Positions 1 through 10,712 of a stretch of 64,000 nt of DNA are shown piece by piece. Source of the stretch: an uncultured Luminiphilus sp. (lineage in GTDB: Bacteria > Pseudomonadota > Gammaproteobacteria > Pseudomonadales > Halieaceae); the NCBI GenBank assembly GCA_938091995.1, contig CALKNZ010000011.1, positions 1 through 64,000 on the forward strand, read 5' to 3'. Below the pieces are notes generated by a model. It saw nothing but the letters and a program-made list of their open reading frames with translations, ran no database searches and was not told the origin of the DNA. The stretch's first letter is position 1. Every line of letters starts with the position of its first letter. The translations under genes and the position numbers were made by a program.

Positions 1-12
1 AAGGAGTAGTGT

Positions 13-714
13 ATGAAGTTTCGTTTACCGCCATTGTTACTCGCGAGTCTTTTTGTTTCAGGATTGTCTGTTGCTGACGAAGACTCGACACCTGTCGTTA
101 GTGTCGTCAATGTTCAAACTACAGATCCGGCCGCTTATACAGCGTATCTCGTGGATAATCCCTCAATTTTTGCAGCGCTTGGCGCGGAGTCAGGAGGGGT
201 GTGTACAACCATTAGTGGTCATCGCTACCCCGGCCAGGCCTTTGCATTTAGTTTTTATAATGACGCTGCGTCGGCTTTTAAAGCCGCTAGAACATTCGCT
301 AAAAGCCCACGCAGCCCTGAGTTAGGGGCGATATCTTCTGTGGTTTCAGCGGAGTTTTATGCGGTCATAAAGCCGTTCACATTACCATCAGGTTTTGAGC
401 GTCGGTATCAAATCGTCGTTAATGATGCTGCGGCTTATATTGCTGCGGCGACCAAGCTGGAAAAGGCCATGCAAGATAACGGACATAAAGTCGAGGTAGG
501 GATCTTTCAGCCTTTGGGTAACGGACATCAAAAGGCAAACTTACTCGATGTTCGTATCTTTGCCGTAGAGCCCGAAGTGGCTGGCATGATGGTAAATGAT
601 TTTCTTCAGCGCAAGGCTTGGGCGTTGGAGCCCTATGGAGAAATGCTAGCCACCGTGGAGTCGCTTGAATTAGATACATTTGAAGACTGCGTGCAGGTTT
701 ACTCTGCCAATTAA
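13..714 (+). CDS. hypothetical secreted protein
   Basis: Complete ORF with AAGGAG-like RBS just upstream and N-terminal signal-peptide-like sequence (MKFRLPPLLLASLFVSGLSVA); no family recognised. Confidence 0.75.
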   Translation: MKFRLPPLLLASLFVSGLSVADEDSTPVVSVVNVQTTDPAAYTAYLVDNPSIFAALGAESGGVCTTISGHRYPGQAFAFSFYNDAASAFKAARTFAKSPRSPELGAISSVVSAEFYAVIKPFTLPSGFERRYQIVVNDAAAYIAAATKLEKAMQDNGHKVEVGIFQPLGNGHQKANLLDVRIFAVEPEVAGMMVNDFLQRKAWALEPYGEMLATVESLELDTFEDCVQVYSAN

Positions 715-794
715 CAAACACCATCGCCGCATCAATTCAGTGCTACCTAGTGGCTGAATCTGCGGCATCTACCAACATCAGGAGATAGTTAATC

Positions 795-1238
795 ATGCAC
801 AAATCATTTCGAACCGCCGGGGCACTTCTGTTTTCACTGTTTTTTGGATTGGCATCACTGCAAGTGCAGGCTTTTGAGCCAACGGGCGATTCCTTCCCCG
901 CAAGTTTTAAAATGACGAGCTGGACCAGTACTAAAGCCGGCAGTAGCCTCACGGCCGAGGGTGTGGTTGGTGAGGGTTATGGCAAAGTTTATCTGAGCTA
1001 CGAATTTCTGAGTAACTCCGCTGATCGCAATAAGGGCGATTTTTCGGGCAACCTAAGGTCTATTAACCAAGACGGTGAGATGATTGCGGCGACCCTTCAA
1101 GGTATTTGGAAGCGCGAGGGAAAACTCGTCAAAATGTACACTCTCGATACCTTCTCAAACGGCGATATGATTTACGCTGAAGGTATTATCGATTTAATCG
1201 AAGGGTCCTTAAATTTCACAGCATTCCCCATTGAGTAG
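795..1238 (+). CDS. hypothetical secreted protein
   Basis: ORF with signal-peptide-like N-terminus (ALLFSLFFGLASLQVQA) and RBS aggaga upstream; followed by a terminator hairpin. Confidence 0.75.
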   Translation: MHKSFRTAGALLFSLFFGLASLQVQAFEPTGDSFPASFKMTSWTSTKAGSSLTAEGVVGEGYGKVYLSYEFLSNSADRNKGDFSGNLRSINQDGEMIAATLQGIWKREGKLVKMYTLDTFSNGDMIYAEGIIDLIEGSLNFTAFPIE

Positions 1239-1322
1239 TACCCGTTAGGGATCGGTGTAGACAGGTTAGTCATCACCGCAGCGTGCAACTTACGTGGTTT
1301 CAACCTTGGGCGAAGCAGGTAC

Positions 1323-1356
1323 AAAAAGGGGGCATTTAAGCCCCCTTGTTTTTAAT
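1323..1356. terminator. bidirectional rho-independent terminator between convergent genes
   Basis: aaaaaGGGGGCatttaaGCCCCCttgttttt: A-tract, 6-bp stem, T-tract; overlaps the rne stop codon. Confidence 0.8.
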
Positions 1357-4267
1357 TTGCTTGAGCGTCCGGCAAGGGGTCCTCGTCGGGAGTCTCGTTG
1401 TCATGCTTCGGGGCTGTAAACGAAAGACCCGCTTTTGGCCCTCTAGGGTCATTGCTCGCTCGAGGAATATCTCGGCTAACAACACTTACCGGGGGCGCCT
1501 CTTGCTCGAGAAACAGTGCTTGCCTTAGGGTCTCAACGCTAACAACACCGACAGGCTTGGGTTCCACTCTTGGATCATTAACGGCTCTGCCTGCTTCGGT
1601 GAGGCCGGAACGGTCAGCATCTGTGACGGTGGTGGATTCGACATGCTGAGTCTGAGTTGCCTCTTGGGCAACCACCTCAGTTCCAGCATCCACGCTAATG
1701 TCTTCCACTGTGGGCTCGGCTTCCTCAGATATCGAAGGAGCCTGCTCAGACGTGTCGGCCTCGCTGAGTTCCTGCCCCTCCGTTTTAGAAACCGGTGCTA
1801 CTTCAGCCGTTTCAGCCTCTTGCGCCACTACAGGGGCTGTTTCTGTGGCCTCACTACCATCGGGTGGGGTACTCAGAAGGTCGATTTGATCTGTCACGGT
1901 GTCTAAGCCTTGAGCCAATGCATCCGTTGTCTCAGTGGTCACCGTCCCTGCTACTTCGGCGTTAACCGCAACTGCTGCACTGTCGCTTTCCACAGCGGTG
2001 ACGGTTGCATTTAGAGCATCTTCTGGCGTGTCGACCTTAGGTCCTCTTTGACGTCGACGTCTGCCTTCACTGCGCTTATCAGAGGGTCTGTGCCGTGCAT
2101 TTTGATGAGAAGTCTCAGTCTCAGCAGCTTGCACGACATGATCACCCTCGGGATCAACGTCACTATCGATCGACTGATCTTCGCTATCGCTATTAGCTTC
2201 AGTTTCAGCATCGTTTGACTGCGGGTGCTTTTGACCGCCACGACGTCCACGACGCCGGCGATTGCGCTTAGGTCGATCATCCGACTCGCCCTCGGCATCA
2301 GGTCCGTCGCCTTGTTCGGCATCTGCGGTCGTTGCATCTACCTCTTCCGAATCGTCGGTTAGGGTGTCTTCTGAATCAGGCCGTCGGTTGCGGTTGCGGT
2401 TTCTGCCGCCACGACTACGTCGTTGCCGATTAGTATTTTCTTTTTGCCCGGATCTTTCTTCGTCATCGGTGTCAGTGCTCTCTGCGACCGTTGATTCTTG
2501 GGTCTCTTCAACCGTCGCTGGGGCGAAAAGTGCCCCCCACATTCGCGTTAGAACACCGGCCTTCTGTGGCGAAGCGGCCAAAGTTGCCTGGGTGCTGGGT
2601 GCCTCTGCCGCTGCGCTAAGCGCGGGTTCAGATTCAACTGCAACAGGTACAACAGGTGCAGGGCCCTGGGGCGTGACGCCACGGACCAAAGGTTGCGGCG
2701 CTGCAGGAATCGCACTGACTTCATCCCGTACTGCGATAGGGTCAGGGGTTTCAATCGCGATTTCGTAACTTAATGTTGTGGTTTCTTCCACTTCATCGTC
2801 GCGAAGGCGAATCACATCAAAATGTGGTGTTTCCATGTGGGGGTTAGGAATAATCAGCACTCTGACGCCACTGGAACTTTCAATGTCGTTCACAGCACTG
2901 CGTTTTTCGTTTAAGAGAAACGCCGCGACTTCAACAGGTACTACAGCTCTCACTTCACCCGTTCGATCTTTAGCGGCTTCCTCTTGAAGAAGGCGCAAAA
3001 TGGCCAGAGCGAGTGACTTGGTATCGCGTATCGTACCTTTACCGGTGCAGCGCGGGCAGACCATGGCACTGATCTCGCCCAGGGAAGGGCGCAGTCGCTG
3101 CCTAGACATTTCGAGCAAACCAAATCGAGAAATTCGGCCAACCTGAACCCGAGCTCGATCGACCTCTAGAGCATCTCGAATCCTGTTCTCTACGGCTCTC
3201 TGGTTTTTATTGGCGTTCATATCGATAAAGTCAATAACGACCAAGCCGCCCATATCCCTAAGGCGGAGCTGCCTAGCTACCTCGTCGGCGGCTTCAAGGT
3301 TGGTTTGCAGTGCCGTTTGTTCAATATCGGAACCTTTAGTAGCACGGGCTGAGTTGATATCGATAGAAATCAGCGCTTCCGTAGGGTCGATAACAATCGA
3401 TCCGCCTGAGGGAAGTCGCACCTCGCGCTGAAAGGCGCTTTCGATCTGCCCTTCAACTTGAAATCGATTGAAGAGGGGGATGGCGTCTTCGTAAAGACGT
3501 ATGCGTTGAGAATATTTCGGCATAACCATCGTGACGAAGTCATGAGCCTGTTGCCACGCCGTCTTGTCGTCGATCAAAACCTGGTCAACGTCATCCCGTA
3601 AGTAATCTCGAATTGTACGAATGATGACATCGCTCTCTTGGTATAAAAGCACGGGAGCTTTGTTTTCATCCGATGCCGTTGAGATAGAACTCCAAAGCTG
3701 TAGGAGATAATCTAAATCCCACTGCAGCTCCTCTGGACTGCGCCCAACGCCTGCTGTACGAATGATCACGCCCATGCCATCGGGGATATTGAGTTGCGAT
3801 AGTGCATCTCTAAGTTCGCTGCGATCGTCTCCCTCAATTCGGCGCGATATTCCGCCCGCCTTGGGGTTGTTGGGCATCAATACCATGTATCGTCCAGCGA
3901 GACTGATGTAGCTGGTGAGTGCGGCGCCTTTGGTGCCGCGTTCCTCCTTATCAACTTGAACGATGATCTCAGTGCCCTCTTTGAGAACATCCTTGATTCG
4001 AGTCTTGCCTTCGCCTTCAGGTGCTGAACTGCGGTAATACTGGTGCGCTATTTCTTTTAGAGGTAAGAAACCGTGTCGGTCTGCTCCAAAGTCTACGAAA
4101 GCGGCCTCTAGACTCGGTTCAACCCGTGTGATCTTCGCTTTGTAAACATTGGCCTTGGTGGATCCCCGTGAGCGGTTCTCAATGTCGAGGTCGTTTAAGC
4201 GCTGTCCATCCACTAATGCGACCCGAATTTCTTCAGGCTGCGTGGCGTTAATGAGCATTTTTTTCAT
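1352..4267 (-). CDS. rne: ribonuclease E
   Basis: Start at [31 protein letters not shown]1 domain, catalytic region [48 protein letters not shown], Zn-link CPRCTGKG, Arg/acidic-rich low-complexity C-terminus. Confidence 0.97.
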   Translation of the reverse strand: MKKMLINATQPEEIRVALVDGQRLNDLDIENRSRGSTKANVYKAKITRVEPSLEAAFVDFGADRHGFLPLKEIAHQYYRSSAPEGEGKTRIKDVLKEGTEIIVQVDKEERGTKGAALTSYISLAGRYMVLMPNNPKAGGISRRIEGDDRSELRDALSQLNIPDGMGVIIRTAGVGRSPEELQWDLDYLLQLWSSISTASDENKAPVLLYQESDVIIRTIRDYLRDDVDQVLIDDKTAWQQAHDFVTMVMPKYSQRIRLYEDAIPLFNRFQVEGQIESAFQREVRLPSGGSIVIDPTEALISIDINSARATKGSDIEQTALQTNLEAADEVARQLRLRDMGGLVVIDFIDMNANKNQRAVENRIRDALEVDRARVQVGRISRFGLLEMSRQRLRPSLGEISAMVCPRCTGKGTIRDTKSLALAILRLLQEEAAKDRTGEVRAVVPVEVAAFLLNEKRSAVNDIESSSGVRVLIIPNPHMETPHFDVIRLRDDEVEETTTLSYEIAIETPDPIAVRDEVSAIPAAPQPLVRGVTPQGPAPVVPVAVESEPALSAAAEAPSTQATLAASPQKAGVLTRMWGALFAPATVEETQESTVAESTDTDDEERSGQKENTNRQRRSRGGRNRNRNRRPDSEDTLTDDSEEVDATTADAEQGDGPDAEGESDDRPKRNRRRRGRRGGQKHPQSNDAETEANSDSEDQSIDSDVDPEGDHVVQAAETETSHQNARHRPSDKRSEGRRRRQRGPKVDTPEDALNATVTAVESDSAAVAVNAEVAGTVTTETTDALAQGLDTVTDQIDLLSTPPDGSEATETAPVVAQEAETAEVAPVSKTEGQELSEADTSEQAPSISEEAEPTVEDISVDAGTEVVAQEATQTQHVESTTVTDADRSGLTEAGRAVNDPRVEPKPVGVVSVETLRQALFLEQEAPPVSVVSRDIPRASNDPRGPKAGLSFTAPKHDNETPDEDPLPDAQAN

Positions 4268-4335
4268 AATAATGGTCCAGTGGGCGAAGCCACCGAACAG
4301 GTGCGATACCCCGGGACAGGGTAAGAAAACAAACA

Positions 4336-4423
4336 GGGTTTTGTGCGCTCTAGCGCCTAACCCAGACCTGTGGGTCCTCCACAGGTTTAATGTTGCCGTG
4401 GGTGTCGTCCTTATAACGACACC
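4336..4423 (-). promoter_or_regulatory. structured rne 5' leader with three consecutive stem-loops
   Basis: Inverted repeats GGGTT..GCGCtctaGCGC..AACCC (4336-4363), ACCTGTGGgtcctCCACAGGT (4366-4386), GGTGTCGTccttataACGACACC (4401-4423). Confidence 0.6.
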
Positions 4424-4740
4424 TAAAAGTCGCACCGCGTTCGTCGTATTCGCGGGTTAGCAAAAGCTCTCTGCGTACCCCGCTCTGACGGGGAGATGTC
4501 CTCAAATAGCCCGGAGTGGTAACGGTACAAGCAGGAGCGCGTTTAAATTTTTTAGGCAGTATTCTTTCGCTGGCATCGCAGCGCCCTCAATACGTATTTT
4601 CTGGAGGGTAGCGGCGGATCAGGCTACTCTGTCGGCCTGAGAGCGGGCGGGGCTAGGGTCGAACATATTTTCGACGTGCCTCCCCAAAAACACCAGTGTG
4701 TTGGAATACAACCAAAATGGACATTAACACTAAATGCTAA

Positions 4741-5703
4741 GTGATTCAATTGTCTGAAAAAAAGTGTCGCGATACCCATACTGAGCCTAAGGTTGAGGTG
4801 CGGACCATTTTGCCTGAAGAGGCGGGCCAGCGGCTGGATAATTTTCTCCTACGGGTACGTGGAGGGGTACCCAAGACGCGAATTTATAGGGCGATTCGAA
4901 AGGGGGAGGTTCGCGTCAATAAGGGCCGGGTCAAACCTGATATCCGTCTTGAAGCAGAAGATTCTGTTCGGATTCCCCCATTGCGGGTCCCTGAGAAAGC
5001 CGAGGCAGCTGGTGCGGCGGGCTGGCGAGCGCGGTTACGCGAAGCGATTGTGAGGGAAGAAACCCATTTGCTGGTCGTCAATAAGCCGCCGGGGCTTGCC
5101 GTACATGGGGGCAGTGGCGTTAACGTGGGACTTATCGAAACCCTGAGGGCCATGTATGACACAGATCGTTATTTGGAGCTGGTGCATCGTTTAGATCGTG
5201 ACACTTCAGGCCTGCTGCTGGTGGCACGGCGAGCCTCAACTCTTCGAAGTTTGCATGGCCTGTTGCGGTCCAATGGTGTCGACAAGCGGTATTTGTGTCT
5301 GGTCAGCGGCCGCTGGCCCGCGCATTTGAAACGCGTCGATGCGCCTTTGGAAAAATTTGCTCTGCCTTCCGGTGAGCGTCGCGTAAAGGTTGCAGCCACT
5401 GGACGGCAGTCTTTGACGACGTTCCGTGTAGTAACACGCTGGCCTTCAGCTACTTTAATCGAGGCCAAACCTGTCACCGGTAGGACCCACCAGATTCGTG
5501 TGCACTGTCAGCATGCCGGGTTTCCCATTTTGGGCGATGCCAAATATGCCGACGAAACCGCGCTTCGTCTCGCCGAGAAATTTCAGCTAAAACGGTTGTT
5601 TTTGCATGCGGCGAGCTTGAAGTTTCGACTCGATGATCACAATTACGCCTTAGAGGCCGCTTTACCGACTGAGTTAGAGCGCCTGCTCGCTTCCATCGCA
5701 TAG
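4741..5703 (+). CDS. rluC: 23S rRNA pseudouridine synthase RluC
   Basis: S4 domain (QRLDNFLLRVRGGVPKTRIYRAIRKGEVRVNKGR) plus RluA-type HRLDRDTSGLLLVAR motif; location next to rne. Confidence 0.93.
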   Translation: MIQLSEKKCRDTHTEPKVEVRTILPEEAGQRLDNFLLRVRGGVPKTRIYRAIRKGEVRVNKGRVKPDIRLEAEDSVRIPPLRVPEKAEAAGAAGWRARLREAIVREETHLLVVNKPPGLAVHGGSGVNVGLIETLRAMYDTDRYLELVHRLDRDTSGLLLVARRASTLRSLHGLLRSNGVDKRYLCLVSGRWPAHLKRVDAPLEKFALPSGERRVKVAATGRQSLTTFRVVTRWPSATLIEAKPVTGRTHQIRVHCQHAGFPILGDAKYADETALRLAEKFQLKRLFLHAASLKFRLDDHNYALEAALPTELERLLASIA

Positions 5704-5729
5704 GTTCGGTGCTGTACTCCCTAGATCGA

Positions 5730-6320
5730 CTACGGAATGCGGTAGCCCTGATCGCGCAACATTTGCGCTAACTTAATTAAAGGTAGTCCTTGTAGGGCTG
5801 TTGGATCAGGGCCTTCTGTGGCCTTAAATAGGCTGATTCCCAGCGCTTCCCATTTGAAACTGCCCGCGCAATCAAGAGGTTGATCTAAAGTAATGTAGGT
5901 GCTGATTTCGGCGTCGGACAGTGCTCGCATGCTGACCTTAGTCGCAACCACTTGGCAGTCGAGCGAATCCGTTCGGGGTCGCCAGAGGGCAACACCGGTA
6001 TAAAAAGTTACGGTCTTGCCGCTGATAAGCCTCAGCTGATCTCTAGCCCGAGCCTCGGTAATAGGTTTACCCAAAAGCCGCCCATCACAAGCCGCAACCT
6101 GATCACTACCGATGCTCAGATAATCTCCCGGAAAGTCGCTCAATGCCTTGGCTTTTTCTATTGAAAGCCGCTGTGAGAGCGCCGCTGCGCTTTCAGATGA
6201 TCGTGATGATTCGTCAATAGCGACCCGCTGAATCTCAAATGGAAGGCGCAAGCGACCTAACAACTCGGCCCGGTAGGGCGATGTTGAGGCTAGAACGAGT
6301 GTTTCTGGTCGTGAATTCAA
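5730..6320 (-). CDS. Maf family nucleotide pyrophosphatase
   Basis: LVLASTSPYRAELLGRLRLPFEI and IGSDQVAACDGRLLGKP motifs; adjacent to yceD as in other gammaproteobacteria. Confidence 0.93.
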   Translation of the reverse strand: MNSRPETLVLASTSPYRAELLGRLRLPFEIQRVAIDESSRSSESAAALSQRLSIEKAKALSDFPGDYLSIGSDQVAACDGRLLGKPITEARARDQLRLISGKTVTFYTGVALWRPRTDSLDCQVVATKVSMRALSDAEISTYITLDQPLDCAGSFKWEALGISLFKATEGPDPTALQGLPLIKLAQMLRDQGYRIP

Positions 6321-6365
6321 TGTGCAGCCCTAACAAAAACCCTTTGTATTACCAGTATTTAAGTT

Positions 6366-6394
6366 TTGACACCTCGCGGGGTCATCCGTATTAT
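6366..6394 (+). promoter_or_regulatory. sigma70-type promoter for yceD-rpmF-fab cluster
   Basis: TTGACA - 17 nt - TATTAT; -10 ends 8 nt before the yceD ATG. Confidence 0.75.
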
Positions 6395-6402
6395 GCGCCG
6401 CC

Positions 6403-6942
6403 ATGACGCTCGGTGCACTCCCACAAACGGTCGAAGTGCGCACATTGGCGGCGCGCGCAGTCACACTGGCGGGACTTGTTGATCCGTCCAGGCTCGGTCG
6501 ATTGAACGCCGCCATTATAGGCATGCAGGGTCCTGTTGAGGTGATCGCAGAATTTTATCGCGATGAGGAAGGGCGTTATGTAGTGTCTATGCAGGTTTCA
6601 GCCCAAGTGCTGGTAACCTGCCAACGGTGTTTGAGCTCGCTAGAGCAACCGGTGGCATCTACCACACTGCTAGCAGCGGTTTGGACGGACGAGCAGGCGG
6701 GGCAACTACCGCCAAGGTATGAGCCACTAGTGGCTGATGCTGAAATTGAACTTTGGGAGGTTGTTGAAGACGAGCTCCTGTTGGCACTACCGAGTTTCAA
6801 TTATCACAGTGACATGAACTGTGGCGCGGAAACGGGAGTTCAGGCAGTGGGCGAACAGGGCGAAACGATAGCCCAGGGAAACCCAGAACAAGACAATCCT
6901 TTTAGTGTGCTGAAAGCACTGAAGGGCGATACGGATAGTTAA
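6403..6942 (+). CDS. yceD: YceD family protein (DUF177), 23S rRNA accumulation protein
   Basis: [12 protein letters not shown] motif, C-terminal [10 protein letters not shown]; immediately upstream of rpmF. Confidence 0.92.
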   Translation: MTLGALPQTVEVRTLAARAVTLAGLVDPSRLGRLNAAIIGMQGPVEVIAEFYRDEEGRYVVSMQVSAQVLVTCQRCLSSLEQPVASTTLLAAVWTDEQAGQLPPRYEPLVADAEIELWEVVEDELLLALPSFNYHSDMNCGAETGVQAVGEQGETIAQGNPEQDNPFSVLKALKGDTDS

Positions 6943-6985
6943 CGATCGAAACTGCAACAATGTATTTGATCGAATGGAGAAAGTT

Positions 6986-7168
6986 ATGGCTGTGCAAAAG
7001 AATCGTAAAACTCGCTCTCGTCGCGGCATGCGTCGTTCTCACGATGCCTTAGAGGGTCCTACACTTACTGTGGATACAACCTCTGGCGAAGTGCGTCGAC
7101 GTCATCACATGAGTGCTGACGGTTTTTATCGTGGTAAAAAAGTTATCAACACCGGTTCTGACGACTGA
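6986..7168 (+). CDS. rpmF: 50S ribosomal protein L32
   Basis: [22 protein letters not shown]; start at 6986 preferred to the listed upstream ATG. Confidence 0.96.
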   Translation: MAVQKNRKTRSRRGMRRSHDALEGPTLTVDTTSGEVRRRHHMSADGFYRGKKVINTGSDD

Positions 7169-7234
7169 TTAACCGGGCGGGAGCGCTACTCCTGCCCTGA
7201 CTTGAATTCAGTTCTGGGCCGGGGGGGCGTAGGC

Positions 7235-8236
7235 GTGTCACAGATAGAGCTCAAGGAGCAGGCCGCTTCTACTGGGGAGCGAGGCGCTGTCGGGTTTGTG
7301 TTTCCTGGTCAAGGTTCCCAATACCTCGGGATGCTCTCAACTATCGCCGGTGACGAAAGCGTTATACGCGATACCTTTTCGGAAGCTTCAGATATTCTCT
7401 CCTTCGACTTGTGGTCTCTGAGTCAAGACGGACCTGCAGAGTCGCAAGCCCTCACTGCAAATACTCAACCGCTAATATTGACCGCAAGCGTTGCACTTTA
7501 CCGTCTGTGGTTACAGCGAGGAGGGCGACGTCCAGACGTCGTTGCGGGGCACAGCTTAGGCGAGTTTTCGGCGTTAGTGGCCGCTGGGTCTCTTGCCTTT
7601 AGCGACGGCGTAAAACTTGTGCGTCTTCGCGGCGAAGCGATGCAGGCGGCTGTCCCCATTGGTGACGGTGCCATGGCGGCGGTTTTGGGGCTAGACGACG
7701 AAGTCATTAAATCAGTTTGCGCTGAGGCCAGTATTGAGGGAGCGGCCCAGGTGATGGGCGTTAACTTTAATTCGCCGGGTCAGGTTGTCATCGCCGGTCA
7801 TGCTGACGCCGTAGCTCAGGCCTCGCTGGCGTTAAAGGCTGCCGGATCGAAACGCATTTTACCACTGCCGGTAAGTGCGCCTTTTCATACGCCGTTAATG
7901 CAGCCTGCCGCTGTCGTTTTGAATAACGCGTTAGCGGACATTGCATTGGCTGACGCTCAGGTGCCTGTTATTAGCAACGTCGACGCCCATCCTCATCAAG
8001 GTAGTGCAACGATTGCGGAATTACTCGTGCAGCAGGTCGTGGCACCCGTACAATGGACAGGTTGTGTGCAGACAATGTTGGAGCTGGGTTGTACTAGCTT
8101 CATAGAATGTGGCCCGGGCAAGGTTCTTGCGGGTTTGCTGCGCCGCATCGACCGGTCAAAGCCTTGCTTTTGTATTGAGAGTCCCGAGGCAATTCGGGAT
8201 GCCCTGAACCATAGCGCCGAGGTGCGAGAAGCATGA
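7235..8236 (+). CDS. fabD: malonyl-CoA:ACP transacylase
   Basis: FVFPGQGSQYLGML, VAGHSLGEFSALVAAG; GTG start at 7235 chosen over TTG at 7202, start uncertain. Confidence 0.94.
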   Translation: MSQIELKEQAASTGERGAVGFVFPGQGSQYLGMLSTIAGDESVIRDTFSEASDILSFDLWSLSQDGPAESQALTANTQPLILTASVALYRLWLQRGGRRPDVVAGHSLGEFSALVAAGSLAFSDGVKLVRLRGEAMQAAVPIGDGAMAAVLGLDDEVIKSVCAEASIEGAAQVMGVNFNSPGQVVIAGHADAVAQASLALKAAGSKRILPLPVSAPFHTPLMQPAAVVLNNALADIALADAQVPVISNVDAHPHQGSATIAELLVQQVVAPVQWTGCVQTMLELGCTSFIECGPGKVLAGLLRRIDRSKPCFCIESPEAIRDALNHSAEVREA

Positions 8237-8973
8237 GTGAAACCCATCCCCCTGTCGCACTGGTAACGGGCGCTAGCCGCGGTATCGGTTTTGCCATTGC
8301 CAATACGCTAGCCAATGAAAAGATGATCGTAGTTGGTACTGCAACGACCCAAGCAGGTGCCGATAGTATTGAAGCTAGACTGGGGCCACAGGGAGGCGCT
8401 GGGCTGGTGCTCGATGTTGCTAGCGAAGGCAGTATCGAAGACTTGATGACTACAATTAAAGCCCGTTTCGGTGCGCCGTTGGTATTGGTAAACAATGCGG
8501 GAATCACGCGAGATAACATTCTCATGCGGATGAAAACAGAAGAGTGGGATAACGTTATTGACACCAATTTAAGTTCAGTTTTTCGCCTAAGCAAGGCCTG
8601 CCTTAGAGGTATGACTAAGGCTCGATGGGGTCGTATCGTCACTATTACCTCGGTGGTGGGTTCTATGGGCAATGCTGGGCAAGCCAATTATGCTGCGACA
8701 AAGGCGGGGGCCGAGGGTTTTACGCGTGCGCTTGCGCGTGAAGTAGGATCTCGAGCCATTACGGTCAACGCGGTCGCCCCAGGCTTTATTGATACTGATA
8801 TGACACGAGATTTGTCAGACGAAAACCGTAATCTCATGCTTAATCAAATACCTCTATCGCGCCTAGGTCGCCCAGAGGAAGTCGCTGAAACGGTCAGGTT
8901 TTTGACTAGTGATGCAGCGGCTTACATCACCGGGGAGACGATACACGTCAATGGTGGTATGTACATGGCCTAA
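8233..8973 (+). CDS. fabG: 3-oxoacyl-ACP reductase
   Basis: SDR: TGASRGIG, NNAG, YAATKAG; ATGA overlap with fabD. Confidence 0.95.
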   Translation: MSETHPPVALVTGASRGIGFAIANTLANEKMIVVGTATTQAGADSIEARLGPQGGAGLVLDVASEGSIEDLMTTIKARFGAPLVLVNNAGITRDNILMRMKTEEWDNVIDTNLSSVFRLSKACLRGMTKARWGRIVTITSVVGSMGNAGQANYAATKAGAEGFTRALAREVGSRAITVNAVAPGFIDTDMTRDLSDENRNLMLNQIPLSRLGRPEEVAETVRFLTSDAAAYITGETIHVNGGMYMA

Positions 8974-9078
8974 TGGCCAGTCTGATCGAGTATTCTATCT
9001 GATGGCATTTACAGGTAGAATCCGCGTACTGATGAGGGCCTACGAGTCCGCCAACAAGTTGGGAGAGTAAAAGAGACC

Positions 9079-9315
9079 ATGAGCAGCATTGAAGATCGAG
9101 TCAAAAAAATCGTTGCCGAGCAGCTGGGTGTTAAAGAAGACGAGGTTCGCACTGAGGCGTCTTTCGTTGACGACCTAGGCGCAGATTCACTGGATACCGT
9201 AGAGCTTGTGATGGCCCTTGAGGAGGAGTTTGAAACAGAAATTCCAGATGAGGAAGCCGAGAAAATTACGACGGTGCAGTTGGCGATCAACTACATCAAT
9301 GAAAACCTAGCCTGA
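9079..9315 (+). CDS. acpP: acyl carrier protein
   Basis: [20 protein letters not shown]. Confidence 0.98.
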   Translation: MSSIEDRVKKIVAEQLGVKEDEVRTEASFVDDLGADSLDTVELVMALEEEFETEIPDEEAEKITTVQLAINYINENLA

Positions 9316-9344
9316 GATTTTCTGAACATACACAAAGTATGAGG

Positions 9345-9378
9345 GCCGCTCTGCACTAGTGACGAGCGGCTTTTTTTT
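9345..9378 (+). terminator. intra-operon rho-independent terminator after acpP
   Basis: GCCGCTC-tgcactagtgac-GAGCGGC followed by TTTTTTTT. Confidence 0.85.
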
Positions 9379-9459
9379 GTGCGGCTTGATTTTTTTGAGG
9401 TCCATGAAGACCTTTGGCGCTGAGAATTGAGTGGCGCCCCTAGTCGAGGGAGACTGTTC

Positions 9460-10704
9460 ATGAACGGTAATCGTGTGGTAGTGACTGGTCTAGGTGCAGT
9501 GACGCCAGTGGGGTTGGATGTAGCCTCGAGCTGGCAAGCGATCTGCGACGGAAAAAGTGGTGCGGCGAGCATCGAAGGGTTCAACACCGATGCCTTCAGC
9601 ACGCAATTTAGTTGTTCAGTTAAAGACTTTTCAACCGAAGGGTTTTTGGCGCCCAAAGATTCCAAACGCATGGACCCGTTTATTCAGTTTGGCATGGTCG
9701 CGGGTATTCAAGCGATTCGGGATAGTGGCCTTGAGGTTACCGAAGCTAACTGTGAGCGTATTGGGTGCGCAATAGGGTCAGGCATTGGCGGTATTGGTTC
9801 CATAGAGCGCAATAATGAGTTGATACTCAATGCCGGGCCTCGACGCATGTCGCCCTTTTTCGTGCCCGGCGCCATTATTAATATGATCAGCGGCAATCTT
9901 TCAGTCATGTACAACCTTCAGGGGCCCAATTTGGCGATCGTCACTGCTTGTACGAGTGGCACTCATAATATTGGTATGGGCGCTCGCTTGATCGCAACGG
10001 GCGAGGCCGATGCCATGCTGGTAGGGGGCGCTGAAATGGCAACGACGCCGGTTGGATTAGGGGGCTTTGCTGCAGCGCGGGCGCTCTCAACCCGAAATGA
10101 GAATCCGGAGCAGGCATCTAGGCCCTGGGACGCTGACCGTGATGGATTTGTACTGGGTGATGGTGCGGCTATGCTCATGCTTGAATCATTAGATAGTGCT
10201 GTTGCACGAAAGGCGACGATCTATGCAGAGCTTACGGGTTTCGGTATGAGTGGAGACGCCTATCACATGACCTCGCCCCCTGAGGATGGTCGTGGCGCAG
10301 CACGCTCGATGGCTAACGCGCTTCGGGACTCGGGTCTCAATGCATCAGATATTGGCTATATCAACGCACATGGCACCTCAACAATCGTAGGAGATCGTGC
10401 TGAGACTATGGCCGTAAAGTCAGTTTTCGGTGACGCTGCGTCTCAGCTGGCAGTGAGCTCCACCAAGTCGATGATCGGACACCTATTGGGCGCAGCGGGG
10501 GCCGTTGAAGCGGTATTTACGATTCTCGCGCTACGCGATGGCGTCGCCCCCCCTACAATTAATCTCGATAATCCGGGAGAGGGCTGTGACCTTAACTATG
10601 TTCCTCATAGCGCTCAGCAGAGAACCATTAACCATGCCATTAGCAACTCCTTTGGTTTTGGTGGGACGAATGGCACTCTGGTTTTCAGTCAGTTTTCAGC
10701 GTAA
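9460..10704 (+). CDS. fabF: beta-ketoacyl-ACP synthase II
   Basis: [12 protein letters not shown] active site, [20 protein letters not shown] at 9460. Confidence 0.96.
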   Translation: MNGNRVVVTGLGAVTPVGLDVASSWQAICDGKSGAASIEGFNTDAFSTQFSCSVKDFSTEGFLAPKDSKRMDPFIQFGMVAGIQAIRDSGLEVTEANCERIGCAIGSGIGGIGSIERNNELILNAGPRRMSPFFVPGAIINMISGNLSVMYNLQGPNLAIVTACTSGTHNIGMGARLIATGEADAMLVGGAEMATTPVGLGGFAAARALSTRNENPEQASRPWDADRDGFVLGDGAAMLMLESLDSAVARKATIYAELTGFGMSGDAYHMTSPPEDGRGAARSMANALRDSGLNASDIGYINAHGTSTIVGDRAETMAVKSVFGDAASQLAVSSTKSMIGHLLGAAGAVEAVFTILALRDGVAPPTINLDNPGEGCDLNYVPHSAQQRTINHAISNSFGFGGTNGTLVFSQFSA

Positions 10705-10712
10705 CACCTCCC

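Noticed and set aside
2262-2768. 168-aa plus-strand ORF (Ser-rich) opposite rne
   Set aside because: Antisense shadow of the low-complexity rne C-terminus; composition mirrors the coding strand and no RBS or family is evident.
4268-4435. ORF-track extension of rne by 56 codons
   Set aside because: RNase E families begin at [10 protein letters not shown]; the extra region contains the leader hairpins and has no protein similarity I recognise.
8100-8687. 195-aa minus-strand ORF antisense to fabD/fabG
   Set aside because: Fully overlapped by strongly supported fab genes; no start signal or family.
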